A stretch of DNA of 64,000 nucleotides from Kribbella sp. NBC_00382 (lineage in GTDB: Bacteria > Actinomycetota > Actinomycetes > Propionibacteriales > Kribbellaceae), in NCBI RefSeq assembly GCF_036067295.1, contig NZ_CP107954.1, positions 1,054,001 through 1,118,000 of the forward strand, in the 5' to 3' direction. Below the pieces are notes generated by a model. It had not been told where the DNA came from and did no database searches. It saw nothing but the letters and a program-made list of their open reading frames with translations. This document shows, one piece after another, positions 36,776 through 43,911 of the stretch (positions are counted from its first letter, which is position 1; each line of letters starts with the position of its first letter). The position numbers were made by a program, and so were the translations under genes.

Positions 36776-36939
36776 AGTGCCCTGCGTCCGACGTTGTTTG
36801 AGTGATTGCGGTGGTCAGGTGCGTGCATCGCGGTAGCGGAGGAGCAGCCTCGATGTTTTCCATCGTGGCCGTTCCTCCGCTGCCGCGAGGTGCGTGCCTG
36901 GGCGCCGCAAGCGCCAAAGAACGTCGGACGCAGGGCACT
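36776..36939 (+). ncRNA. long-hairpin element B (164 nt), candidate structured RNA
   Basis: Same architecture as element A. Base stem 36776-36795 with 36920-36939 (20 bp perfect); then the same G.G mismatch (36796/36919); 36806-36813 with 36903-36910; the identical conserved zone 36814-36829 (GTCAGGTGCGTGCATC) facing 36887-36902 (GAGGTGCGTGCCTGGG); stem 36829-36843 with 36873-36887 (15 bp, one G.U at the same place as in A); tip CCTCGATG/CATCGTGG with loop TTTTC. In the inner 15-bp stem at least five pairs differ from A on both sides. It fills the space between the P450 start and the stop of the upstream secreted protein gene. Confidence 0.6.
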
Positions 36940-38872
36940 AGCCCAGCGGCGTGATTCGCGCCGTCCAGTCGGCGCCGATCGTCGCGAGCGCATTGCCCGA
37001 GACATCGAAGCCCGACCGGGTCTCACCGACCGCCGTCGACGTACCGGTCACCAGATCGAGAACCCGCACCTGACGCACCTGCTGATCCCCAGGCTGCTGA
37101 ACCGTGTACGCCGCCTTGGACCCGCCCACCTTGAGCTGCCCGAACCCCAGCTCCCCGCCGAGCTCGACTCCTTCGGTCACCACCCCGGTCACCAGATTGC
37201 GATAGCCGATCCGGTATCCAGCACCCGTGTAGCTCAGCCAGACCAGGTACTGCGAGTCCGCATCCACCGCCAGCGGCGACTCCGACCCGGCCGGCCGCAC
37301 CACCGTCTCGGTTCCGGTCGCCAGATCCTTCTGCACGATCGCGAGGTCGTCGTCGTAGCGATAAAGCTTGCCATCGGCAACCGGGAGGAAGTCTTCCTCA
37401 CCCAGTACCGTGTTCGTCCCGGTCGCCTGGTCGTAGAGCATCGCGGTCTGGTCGGAGTAGACGTCCTCGCAAACCCCATCCTCACAAGGCGGTCCGGCGT
37501 ACTGCTCCCGGGTCCACCGAATCCACCGACCGGTCACACTCATCGCGTAATCCGGCGAAGCACGCAACCCTTCCTGGTTCGAGACGAAGGCCAGCGACTG
37601 ACTCCCGTTTGGTGAGATCAGCCGCAGGTCGCCGTGCGCGTCGAGATACGCCGTACTCCGGCCCTCTACCGTCACCTGGGTCGCCCGGCGTACCGGCGCG
37701 ACCGTGGTCTCCGCACCGAGCTTGACCGCGCCGTCCTGCACCTTGTAGCTGCGCTGGTAGAGCGTGTCCTTGCCCCGGCCGTCGCTGTAGAACACCCGGT
37801 CGTTGCCGAGCGCAACCGATCCGGTGACCGGGACGAGCCGCTGGACCGCCTGCACCCGGGTCTTGACCGCGGCCGCGCTGACCGCCGCCGCCTTCACGAT
37901 CGAGGCCGGCTCACCCGTTACGTCGTACACGAACTTGGATCCGTTGGACGTCACGGTCCTGGTGCCGGCCAGCGTGGTTGCGACACCACCCGCCGTGACC
38001 GATCCGGAGGTGCAGTTGTCGGCGTTGCTCTGCGAGCAGATGTCCCAGCCGACCGAGGTACCGGCGACCGCGGTCCGGGAGACCCGGTCCGGCACGGTGC
38101 CGATCGCGTGACCCGAGCCGGCGCTGCCGAGGGTGGCCTGCCAGATCGCGCTGCCACCGTTGGCGCCGTTGAATTTCGCCCAGCCGGCGTGGGTCGCGGA
38201 CAGCGAGAACGCCCACACACTGTCCCTCGGCACGTCGGCGAGCACGACCTGCGCGGCGGGCGCGGAGTACGGAACGTACGTGATGGCGACAGTGTCACCG
38301 GTCGGAGACTCCGGCGTGATCAGGTAGCCGTTCGGTCCGGTCGCGACGATCAGGCCGCCGGACGGATAGCCGGGCGTACTGACCGTGCAGCCGCTCGCGG
38401 AGACGTCGACCCGCTCGCCGTACCGGCCGATCCATCCGAACGGCGTGACCGCCAGGAACGCGATGTCCGACGGATCGATCCCACCGTCGTCAGCCGCTGC
38501 CGGCGTACCGGGCGGGCAGGTTCGGGTCTGCGTGTCCCCGATCAGCTGATAGTTCGTCCCGGCCCCCTCCCGGTAGAGCTTGTCACCGGCCAGATGACTG
38601 AAAAAGCCCGTCTGGTACGCCGGCGCCCCGGCCGGCTTGACCCAGGTCGTCGCCGGCGTGGAGTCGCCCACCCGGCTCACCTGGTACAACGTGCCGGCGG
38701 TCGATGCCCCGATCACCCTGATCCGCGGCTGCTCCGACCGCACTCCGTTGAGCTTCTTGGTCCCTACCGGATCAGCGGTCGCTGCACCGGCCATCCCCGC
38801 CACCAGCAGACCTGCCAGTGCCGCCATCGATCCTGCCCGGCGCGCACGCGTGCGCCACCCCACTACCGTCAT
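36938..38872 (-). CDS. secreted beta-propeller-like protein of unknown function
   Basis: 644 residues. Signal peptide with hydrophobic SMAALAGLLVAGMAGAATADP after a basic start. The mature chain has no catalytic motif; repeated short patterns such as VFYSDGRGKDTLYQRSY, QYLVWLSYTGAGYRIGYRNL and SKAAYTVQQPGDQQVRQVRVLDL (an aromatic strand followed by turn and LVTG) suggest a WD40/TolB-like propeller. Paired Cys (CPPGTP, CTVST, CSQSNADNC, CEDGVCED) suit a secreted protein. Its TAG is the base of long-hairpin element B. Confidence 0.8.
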   Translation of the reverse strand: MTVVGWRTRARRAGSMAALAGLLVAGMAGAATADPVGTKKLNGVRSEQPRIRVIGASTAGTLYQVSRVGDSTPATTWVKPAGAPAYQTGFFSHLAGDKLYREGAGTNYQLIGDTQTRTCPPGTPAAADDGGIDPSDIAFLAVTPFGWIGRYGERVDVSASGCTVSTPGYPSGGLIVATGPNGYLITPESPTGDTVAITYVPYSAPAAQVVLADVPRDSVWAFSLSATHAGWAKFNGANGGSAIWQATLGSAGSGHAIGTVPDRVSRTAVAGTSVGWDICSQSNADNCTSGSVTAGGVATTLAGTRTVTSNGSKFVYDVTGEPASIVKAAAVSAAAVKTRVQAVQRLVPVTGSVALGNDRVFYSDGRGKDTLYQRSYKVQDGAVKLGAETTVAPVRRATQVTVEGRSTAYLDAHGDLRLISPNGSQSLAFVSNQEGLRASPDYAMSVTGRWIRWTREQYAGPPCEDGVCEDVYSDQTAMLYDQATGTNTVLGEEDFLPVADGKLYRYDDDLAIVQKDLATGTETVVRPAGSESPLAVDADSQYLVWLSYTGAGYRIGYRNLVTGVVTEGVELGGELGFGQLKVGGSKAAYTVQQPGDQQVRQVRVLDLVTGTSTAVGETRSGFDVSGNALATIGADWTARITPLG

Positions 38873-38972
38873 GTATCCCCCAACGTTGATCGGACTCCCC
38901 CGAGCCTCTGCTCTTGTCCTACCCGCTGAGAAACCGATCTCCTACCGCCCGAGACATGTCAAAAGCTGCAAC

Positions 38973-39635
38973 TCAGTCGAACCAGCCGGCCGCTGCCGCC
39001 ACAAACGCCTCGCGATCCATCGCACCGGCACCTTCCGGAATCCGCCCGATCACCGGTACGCCGGTGGTCGTCGGCAAGTCCTCCAGGTTGCACCGCTCAG
39101 CCAGATCCGGCTCGGCCGGCCACGACCCGATCACAATCCCGGCAATCGGCAACCCGCGCGCGCGAAGTGCCTCGACGGTCAGCCCGGTGTGATTCAACGT
39201 GCCAAGCCCCGCCCGGGCGACAACCACAAAGGCAAACGGAATCTCCAACCGGGCGGCGAGATCAGCCAAATCGTTGCCGTCGTCATCCAATCCGACCAGC
39301 AGCCCACCCGCACCCTCGACCAGCACGAGATCGCGATCCACCGCCAACTTCTCGATCGTCCGCGCATGCTCGTCGACCGACGGCAAGACAACCTTCTGCC
39401 GCCGCCCAGCCGTCGTCGGCGCCAACGGCTCAAGCAACCGGACGCCTTCATGCAAGTCATCCAGCCCGGTCAACCGTTCAATGTCCTGCAGATCACCCGG
39501 CTCGTCAGCGGTCACACCGGTCTGAGCAGGCTTCAACACCGCCACACAACCATCGGCACCAGCAGCAAGCGCAGCAGTAACCACGGTCTTCCCCACCCCG
39601 GTGTCAGTCCCCGTGACAAACAAAACCCCGCTCAC
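38973..39635 (-). CDS. bioD: dethiobiotin synthetase
   Basis: 220 residues from GTG 39635, with AGGAGG 4 nt upstream. P-loop FVTGTDTGVGKTVVTAAL, VLKPAQTGV (catalytic Lys), LVLVEGAGGLLVGL and the NTPase core match BioD. It closes the ureido ring of 7,8-diaminopelargonate to give dethiobiotin. Last gene of the bio operon, its start lying inside the end of bioF (32-bp overlap). Confidence 0.96.
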   Translation of the reverse strand: MSGVLFVTGTDTGVGKTVVTAALAAGADGCVAVLKPAQTGVTADEPGDLQDIERLTGLDDLHEGVRLLEPLAPTTAGRRQKVVLPSVDEHARTIEKLAVDRDLVLVEGAGGLLVGLDDDGNDLADLAARLEIPFAFVVVARAGLGTLNHTGLTVEALRARGLPIAGIVIGSWPAEPDLAERCNLEDLPTTTGVPVIGRIPEGAGAMDREAFVAAAAGWFD

Positions 39636-40908
39636 CAAACCTCCTGAGTTCGAACAGCCAAGGTGACCTTGAACAGGCCAAGGCGGCGGTGATGACTGCG
39701 CAAGCCTGGTGGAGGTCCTCGGGTGAAAGGCCGGCGTGGGCGGTCAGGCGCAGGCGGCTGACGCCGTCCGGCACCGACGGCGGCCGGAAAACACCAACCC
39801 GTACTCCCGCCGCCAAACAAGCCTCCGCCGCCGCAACCGCCTCCCGCGGCCCAGGCATCGGCACCGAAACCACAGCCCCCGAAGACGGCGTAACCCCACA
39901 TGCTTCAGCCAGCCGAGCCGCCGTCGCATGAATCTGCGCCGGCCGACCAGGCTCCTCCTGCAGAACTCTCAACGCAGCAAGCGCCGCCGCGCAGGCAGCT
40001 GGATTGAGGCCGGTGTCGAAGATGAACGACCGCGCCCGGTTGACCAGGTGTTCGCGCAGGATCGGCGGGCCGAGCACGACGCCGCCCTGGCTGGCCATTG
40101 CCTTGGACAACGTCATCGTGACGATCACATGCTCCAGCCCGGCCAGTCCCGCAGCTGCAACCGATCCACGCCCGCCACCGGTCACGCCCAACCCATGAGC
40201 TTCGTCGACGACCAGTACCGCGTCATGTTCCAGCGCGGCAGCAGCCAGCTCTTCCAACGGCGCCGCATCGCCCAGCACGCTGTAGACCGACTCTACGAGT
40301 ACCACCGCGTGCGGCTCGTTGCGCTCAGCAAGTACTTTCTCTACGGCGTCGAGATCGCTGTGCGGTACGACCTCCACCCGCGAGCGCGACAGGCGGCAGG
40401 CATCGACGATCGACGCGTGCACGTGCTCGTCCGACACCAGCAAGGTCCCCGGACCGCCGAGCGCGGTGACGACCCCGAGGTTGGCGAGATACCCGGAGGA
40501 GAAGACCAGTCCGGCTTGGTGCCCGGTGTAGGCGGCTAGCTCGGACTCCAGCTCAGCATGAAGCGCAGTAGTCCCGGTCACCAGCCGAGAGGCAGTCGAG
40601 CCAGTGCCCCACTCCCGCACGGCGGCAACGGCGGCCTCCACTACCCGCGGATCCCGCGCCAGCCCAAGGTAGTCATTACCGGCAAGGTCGATCAACACCT
40701 CGCTAGCCGCCCGCGGCCGAAGTCGCCGAGTCAGCCCCCGCGCCTCCAACGCAGCCGCCTTCGGCTCAAGCCACCCGGCCAGCCCGACCACCGGCACGCC
40801 ACGCCGCCCGTCGCCCGCCCGACCCACCCCCGGTCTGCCGCGCTGCTCGCCGTCCCCGACCACCTGCTTCGGCTGCTCCCCCTCCACGCCTTCCCTTCCC
40901 GCCTGCAT
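39604..40908 (-). CDS. bioF: 8-amino-7-oxononanoate synthase
   Basis: 434 residues from ATG 40908, which overlaps the bioA stop (TGATG). The PLP enzyme core begins near residue 45 (LAGWLEPKAAALEARG) and shows NDYLGLARDPRV, GSTASRLVTG, VVDEAHGLGVTG and the PLP-lysine motif TMTLSKAMASQGG. It joins pimeloyl thioester and alanine. It is longer than usual at both ends: ~40 Gly/Arg-rich residues before the core, where a later GTG (40797) could be the real start, and ~25 after it where the gene runs into bioD. Confidence 0.95.
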   Translation of the reverse strand: MQAGREGVEGEQPKQVVGDGEQRGRPGVGRAGDGRRGVPVVGLAGWLEPKAAALEARGLTRRLRPRAASEVLIDLAGNDYLGLARDPRVVEAAVAAVREWGTGSTASRLVTGTTALHAELESELAAYTGHQAGLVFSSGYLANLGVVTALGGPGTLLVSDEHVHASIVDACRLSRSRVEVVPHSDLDAVEKVLAERNEPHAVVLVESVYSVLGDAAPLEELAAAALEHDAVLVVDEAHGLGVTGGGRGSVAAAGLAGLEHVIVTMTLSKAMASQGGVVLGPPILREHLVNRARSFIFDTGLNPAACAAALAALRVLQEEPGRPAQIHATAARLAEACGVTPSSGAVVSVPMPGPREAVAAAEACLAAGVRVGVFRPPSVPDGVSRLRLTAHAGLSPEDLHQACAVITAALACSRSPWLFELRRFGERGFVCHGD

Positions 40909-42221
40909 CAGTTGCCCTCGGCAATGGCTTCGGTGATGGCTGTGGTGATGGTGGTGATGTCTTCGTCTGTGCAGGTGTAGGGCGGCATCGTGTAGACGAG
41001 GTCTCGGAACGGGCGGACCCAGACGCCTCGGCGAAGGACTGCGTCTGTCATGCGCTTCATGTTGACCGGGCCGGCGAGTTGGACGACTCCGACAGCGCCA
41101 AGTACGCGCACGTCCTTCACGCCAGGCAGCGGAGCAGCGGCGGCGAGGCCGGTCGACAATCCGGCGGAGATGTGGACAACGCGTCCGGCCCAGTCCTGGG
41201 AGAGGAGTAGGTCGATGTTCGCCAGTGAGACCGCGCAAGCAAGGGGGTTCGCCATGAAGGTCGGGCCGTGCATGAGCGCCCCACCTGGTCCGCCCGAGAC
41301 AGTGTGCGCGACGTCCGTAGTGCAGAGCGTCGCCGCCATCGACAGATAGCCACCGGTCAACGCCTTGCCCACACACAGGATGTCCGGATCCACCCCAGCA
41401 TGCTCGGAAGCGAAGAGGGTGCCGGTGCGGCCGAAGCCGGTGGCGATCTCGTCGAGGATCAACAAAAAGCCGTGTTCATCGGCCAGTTCGCGGAGCAGCT
41501 TCAGGCAAGCCGGGCTGTAGGGGTACATTCCGCCGGCACCCTGCAGGATCGGCTCGACGATGATCGCCGCCACCTGATCCCGGTACTCCGAAGCCAGCGC
41601 CCGCATCGAGGCGGCCCAGGCCAAGTACTCCGGATCATCCTCCGCCCGATCGAACCCAGCCGGCGGCTGCGGCCCGAACACCTGCTCCTTCAACGCACCC
41701 GTGAACAGCGAATGCATCCCGTTCACCGGATCACACACGCTCATCGGCGCGAACGTATCGCCGTGGTACCCACCCCGGACGGTCAGCATCCGGGTCCGCC
41801 CGTTGTTGCCACGGGCAACCTGATACTGCAGCGCCAGCTTGATCGCGACCTCGACCGACACCGACCCCGAGTCGCAGAAGAACACATGCCGGATCGGCTC
41901 CGGCGTGATCTCCACCAACCGCTCCGCCAGCCGCACGGCCGGCTCATGCGTGAGCCCACCGAACATCACATGGCTAAACGAGTCCACCTGCGCCTTCAGC
42001 GCCGCATCCAGCACCGGATTCCGATAGCCGTGGATCATGCACCACCACGAAGCCATCGCATCGATCGCCTCGACGACACCACCGGCCCCGTCGTCCAACT
42101 GCAACCGCACCCCGGAAGCGCCACGCACCAGGTGCATCGGCGCCGGCTCGGTCAACGACGAGTACGGATGCCACAGCGTCGCGGCATCCCGCCCGAGCAG
42201 TTCCTCAGCTGACCACATCAT
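40908..42221 (-). CDS. bioA: adenosylmethionine-8-amino-7-oxononanoate aminotransferase
   Basis: 437 residues from ATG 42221, overlapping the bsaP stop (TGATG). LWHPYSSLTEP at the N-terminus, MASWWCMIHGYRNP, VFFCDSGSVSVEVAIKLA, RGGYHGDTFAPMSVCDP, LILDEIATGFGRTG and CVGKALTGGYL (PLP lysine) identify BioA. It uses SAM as amino donor to make 7,8-diaminopelargonate. Third gene of the overlapping bio operon. Confidence 0.97.
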   Translation of the reverse strand: MMWSAEELLGRDAATLWHPYSSLTEPAPMHLVRGASGVRLQLDDGAGGVVEAIDAMASWWCMIHGYRNPVLDAALKAQVDSFSHVMFGGLTHEPAVRLAERLVEITPEPIRHVFFCDSGSVSVEVAIKLALQYQVARGNNGRTRMLTVRGGYHGDTFAPMSVCDPVNGMHSLFTGALKEQVFGPQPPAGFDRAEDDPEYLAWAASMRALASEYRDQVAAIIVEPILQGAGGMYPYSPACLKLLRELADEHGFLLILDEIATGFGRTGTLFASEHAGVDPDILCVGKALTGGYLSMAATLCTTDVAHTVSGGPGGALMHGPTFMANPLACAVSLANIDLLLSQDWAGRVVHISAGLSTGLAAAAPLPGVKDVRVLGAVGVVQLAGPVNMKRMTDAVLRRGVWVRPFRDLVYTMPPYTCTDEDITTITTAITEAIAEGN

Positions 42222-42409
42222 CAACCAGCCAGTTCGCCATGGACGGAGCACTTGGCCGTCCAGCCCATCGGGTGCACCTGGACGACCATCCGGCGGCGGC
42301 AGTCCGCGCAGTACCGGGGTGGTTCCATCGTCAGTGCCCGACGGCAGTCCTCGTGACCGCCGTCGGCCTGATCCCGGCCGCAGTGGCCGCAATACACGAG
42401 CGTGGTCAT
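42221..42409 (-). CDS. bsaP: biotin synthase auxiliary protein, BsaP-like
   Basis: 62 residues: [20 protein letters not shown], then [24 protein letters not shown] and [10 protein letters not shown], six Cys and several His in two knuckles. It sits between bioB and bioA, sharing one base with each neighbour (TGATG at both ends). Position and pattern match the small protein beside bioB in mycobacteria (Rv1590), reported to be needed for BioB activity through its iron-sulfur cluster. Assignment rests on pattern and context, not an alignment. Confidence 0.8.
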   Translation of the reverse strand: MTTLVYCGHCGRDQADGGHEDCRRALTMEPPRYCADCRRRMVVQVHPMGWTAKCSVHGELAG

Positions 42410-43404
42410 CACAGAGTCTTCTGGAGTTCCTTCACCGGCATCTTCAGGTCGGCGAGCAGGTCGAGGTCGGCGGTGGCGGGGCGGCCGAGCGTGGTCAGGT
42501 AGTTGCCGACGATGACCGCGTTGATGCCGCCGAGCAGGCCTTCGCGCGTGCCCAGGTCGCCCAGGGTCAGCTCCCGGCCGCCCGCGTACCGCAGTACGGT
42601 CTTCGGCATCGCCAGCCGGAACGCGGCGATCGTGCGCAGCGCGTCCTTGCCGGCCATGATCTCCATGTCGCCGAACGGGGTGCCCGGACGCGGGTTCAGG
42701 AAGTTCAGCGGTACTTCGTGAGGCTCCAGCTCAGCCAGTTGCGCGGCGAGCTCGGCCCGCTGCTCCAAAGACTCGCCCATCCCGACCAGACCGCCGCAGC
42801 ACAGCTCCATGCCGGACTCGCGCACCATCAGGCAGGTGTCCCAGCGCTCCTCGAAGGAGTGCGTGGTGACCACGTCACCGAAGTACGAGCGGGCCGACTC
42901 CAGGTTGTGGTTGTAGCGGTGCACGCCCATCGCCTTGAGCTCGTCCACCTGCTCCTGGGTCAGCATGCCGAGCGAGCAGGCGATGTTGATGTCGACCTCG
43001 GCATTGATCGCCTCGATGCCGGCCTTCACCTGCGACATCAGCCGGGCGTCCGGGCCGCGGACGGCGGCGACGATGCAGAACTCGGTCGCGCCGGTCTTCG
43101 CCGTCTCCTTCGCGGCCTCGACCAGCTCGGGGATGTTCAGCCAGACCGCGCGCACCGGCGAGGTGAACTGGCCGGACTGCGAGCAGAAATGGCAGTCCTC
43201 CGGGCAGCCGCCGGTCTTCAGGGAAATGATCCCCTCGACCTCCACCTCTTCACCGCACCACTTCACCCGTACTTCGTGCGCCAGCGCCAGCAGGTCGTCC
43301 AGTTGCTCGTCCGGCGATCGCAGTACCTCGACCAGCTGCTCCTGGTTCAGGCCGATCCCTCGCTCCAGAACCTGCTCACGCGCCACATCGAGGATGTCGT
43401 TCAT
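42409..43404 (-). CDS. bioB: biotin synthase
   Basis: 331 residues. Radical SAM motif [17 protein letters not shown] (CxxxCxxC), the [12 protein letters not shown] block, [14 protein letters not shown] and [14 protein letters not shown] (the Arg that helps hold the auxiliary [2Fe-2S] cluster) are all present. It inserts sulfur into dethiobiotin. First gene of bioB-bsaP-bioA-bioF-bioD; AGGAG precedes the ATG. The operon promoter should lie in the 43.4-43.6 kb spacer. Confidence 0.97.
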   Translation of the reverse strand: MNDILDVAREQVLERGIGLNQEQLVEVLRSPDEQLDDLLALAHEVRVKWCGEEVEVEGIISLKTGGCPEDCHFCSQSGQFTSPVRAVWLNIPELVEAAKETAKTGATEFCIVAAVRGPDARLMSQVKAGIEAINAEVDINIACSLGMLTQEQVDELKAMGVHRYNHNLESARSYFGDVVTTHSFEERWDTCLMVRESGMELCCGGLVGMGESLEQRAELAAQLAELEPHEVPLNFLNPRPGTPFGDMEIMAGKDALRTIAAFRLAMPKTVLRYAGGRELTLGDLGTREGLLGGINAVIVGNYLTTLGRPATADLDLLADLKMPVKELQKTL

Positions 43405-43501
43405 GGTTCTCCTGCCTCATCGAACGGTCGGCCCACAGTAAGCCAGGGGCCCGATGGCCGCTGCGAGGGGCGTCACCCCTCAGAAAAAAGTTTTTGGGAA
43501 T

Positions 43502-43577
43502 CTCGTAACCCCTTGTGAGTGGCCTCGTTGATGTGTGCAGAGGCGGTGATCGCAAGAACACCGCTTCCGGTTACGAG
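43502..43577. promoter_or_regulatory. spaced inverted repeat upstream of bioB
   Basis: CTCGTAACC (43502-43510) and GGTTACGAG (43569-43577) are exact reverse complements 58 bp apart, 98-173 bp upstream of bioB, beside an A/T-rich patch (AAAAAAGTTTTTGGGAA, 43485-43500). It could be a looped regulatory site for the bio operon. It does not match the biotin regulator sites I know. Confidence 0.35.
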
Positions 43578-43748
43578 GAGCGACTGCAAGGTCGCACATT
43601 ACGAACAGCACGCAGAGTGATTACGGTCACCGCGAGCAGGTCAAAATGGCTCGGATCGGTAGTAGAGTGAGGACCATGAACTCGGGTCGCCGGCTATGGT
43701 CGGTGACCCGATCCCAAAGCGCCGGGCGCCTCACCCCGGCTTGAGTGA

Positions 43749-43790
43749 GCCCCTCGGGAAACGATTTGGGCGGAAACGTTCCCGAGGGGC
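43749..43790 (+). terminator. hairpin terminator 1 of the candidate small RNA
   Basis: GCCCCTCGGGAA (43749-43760) pairs with TTCCCGAGGGGC (43779-43790) over 12 bp around an 18-nt loop; a pyrimidine/T-rich tail (CTCCCTTTTA) follows. Confidence 0.65.
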
Positions 43791-43814
43791 TTGCTCCCTT
43801 TTACGGCAAAGAAC

Positions 43815-43845
43815 AAACCCTCAGAACAATGTTCTGAGGGTTTTT
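43815..43845 (+). terminator. classical intrinsic terminator 2
   Basis: AAACCCTCAGAAC (43815-43827), loop AAT, GTTCTGAGGGTTT (43831-43843) then TT: a 13-bp perfect stem with a T-run on the plus strand. Confidence 0.85.
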
Positions 43846-43866
43846 CAGTTTCACTGGAATGCCTTC

Positions 43867-43898
43867 AAGTCCCGTGACCATCTTTGGTCACGGGACTT
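43867..43898. terminator. bidirectional intrinsic terminator 3, end of the GMC oxidoreductase gene
   Basis: 14-bp perfect stem (43867-43880 with 43885-43898) around a TCTT loop, 14 nt beyond the minus-strand GMC oxidoreductase stop. It is well placed to end that transcript before the bio operon. Confidence 0.8.
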
Positions 43899-43911
43899 TG
43901 TTATCGCTGCG

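Larger units (their letters stand above)
43640..43845 (+). ncRNA. candidate small RNA or leader with short ORF and terminators
   Basis: A promoter-like pair, -35 GTCAAA (43640-43645), 17-nt spacer, -10 TAGAGT (43663-43668), points to a start near 43675. The predicted transcript opens with ATG at 43676 (22 codons, MNSGRRLW..., stop at 43742-43744) and contains a TCGGGTC/GACCCGA hairpin and a GCCGGG/CCCCGGC hairpin, then the terminators at 43749-43790 and 43815-43845. No plus-strand gene follows for 3.5 kb, so it is either a free-standing small RNA or a small-peptide gene. Confidence 0.4.
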
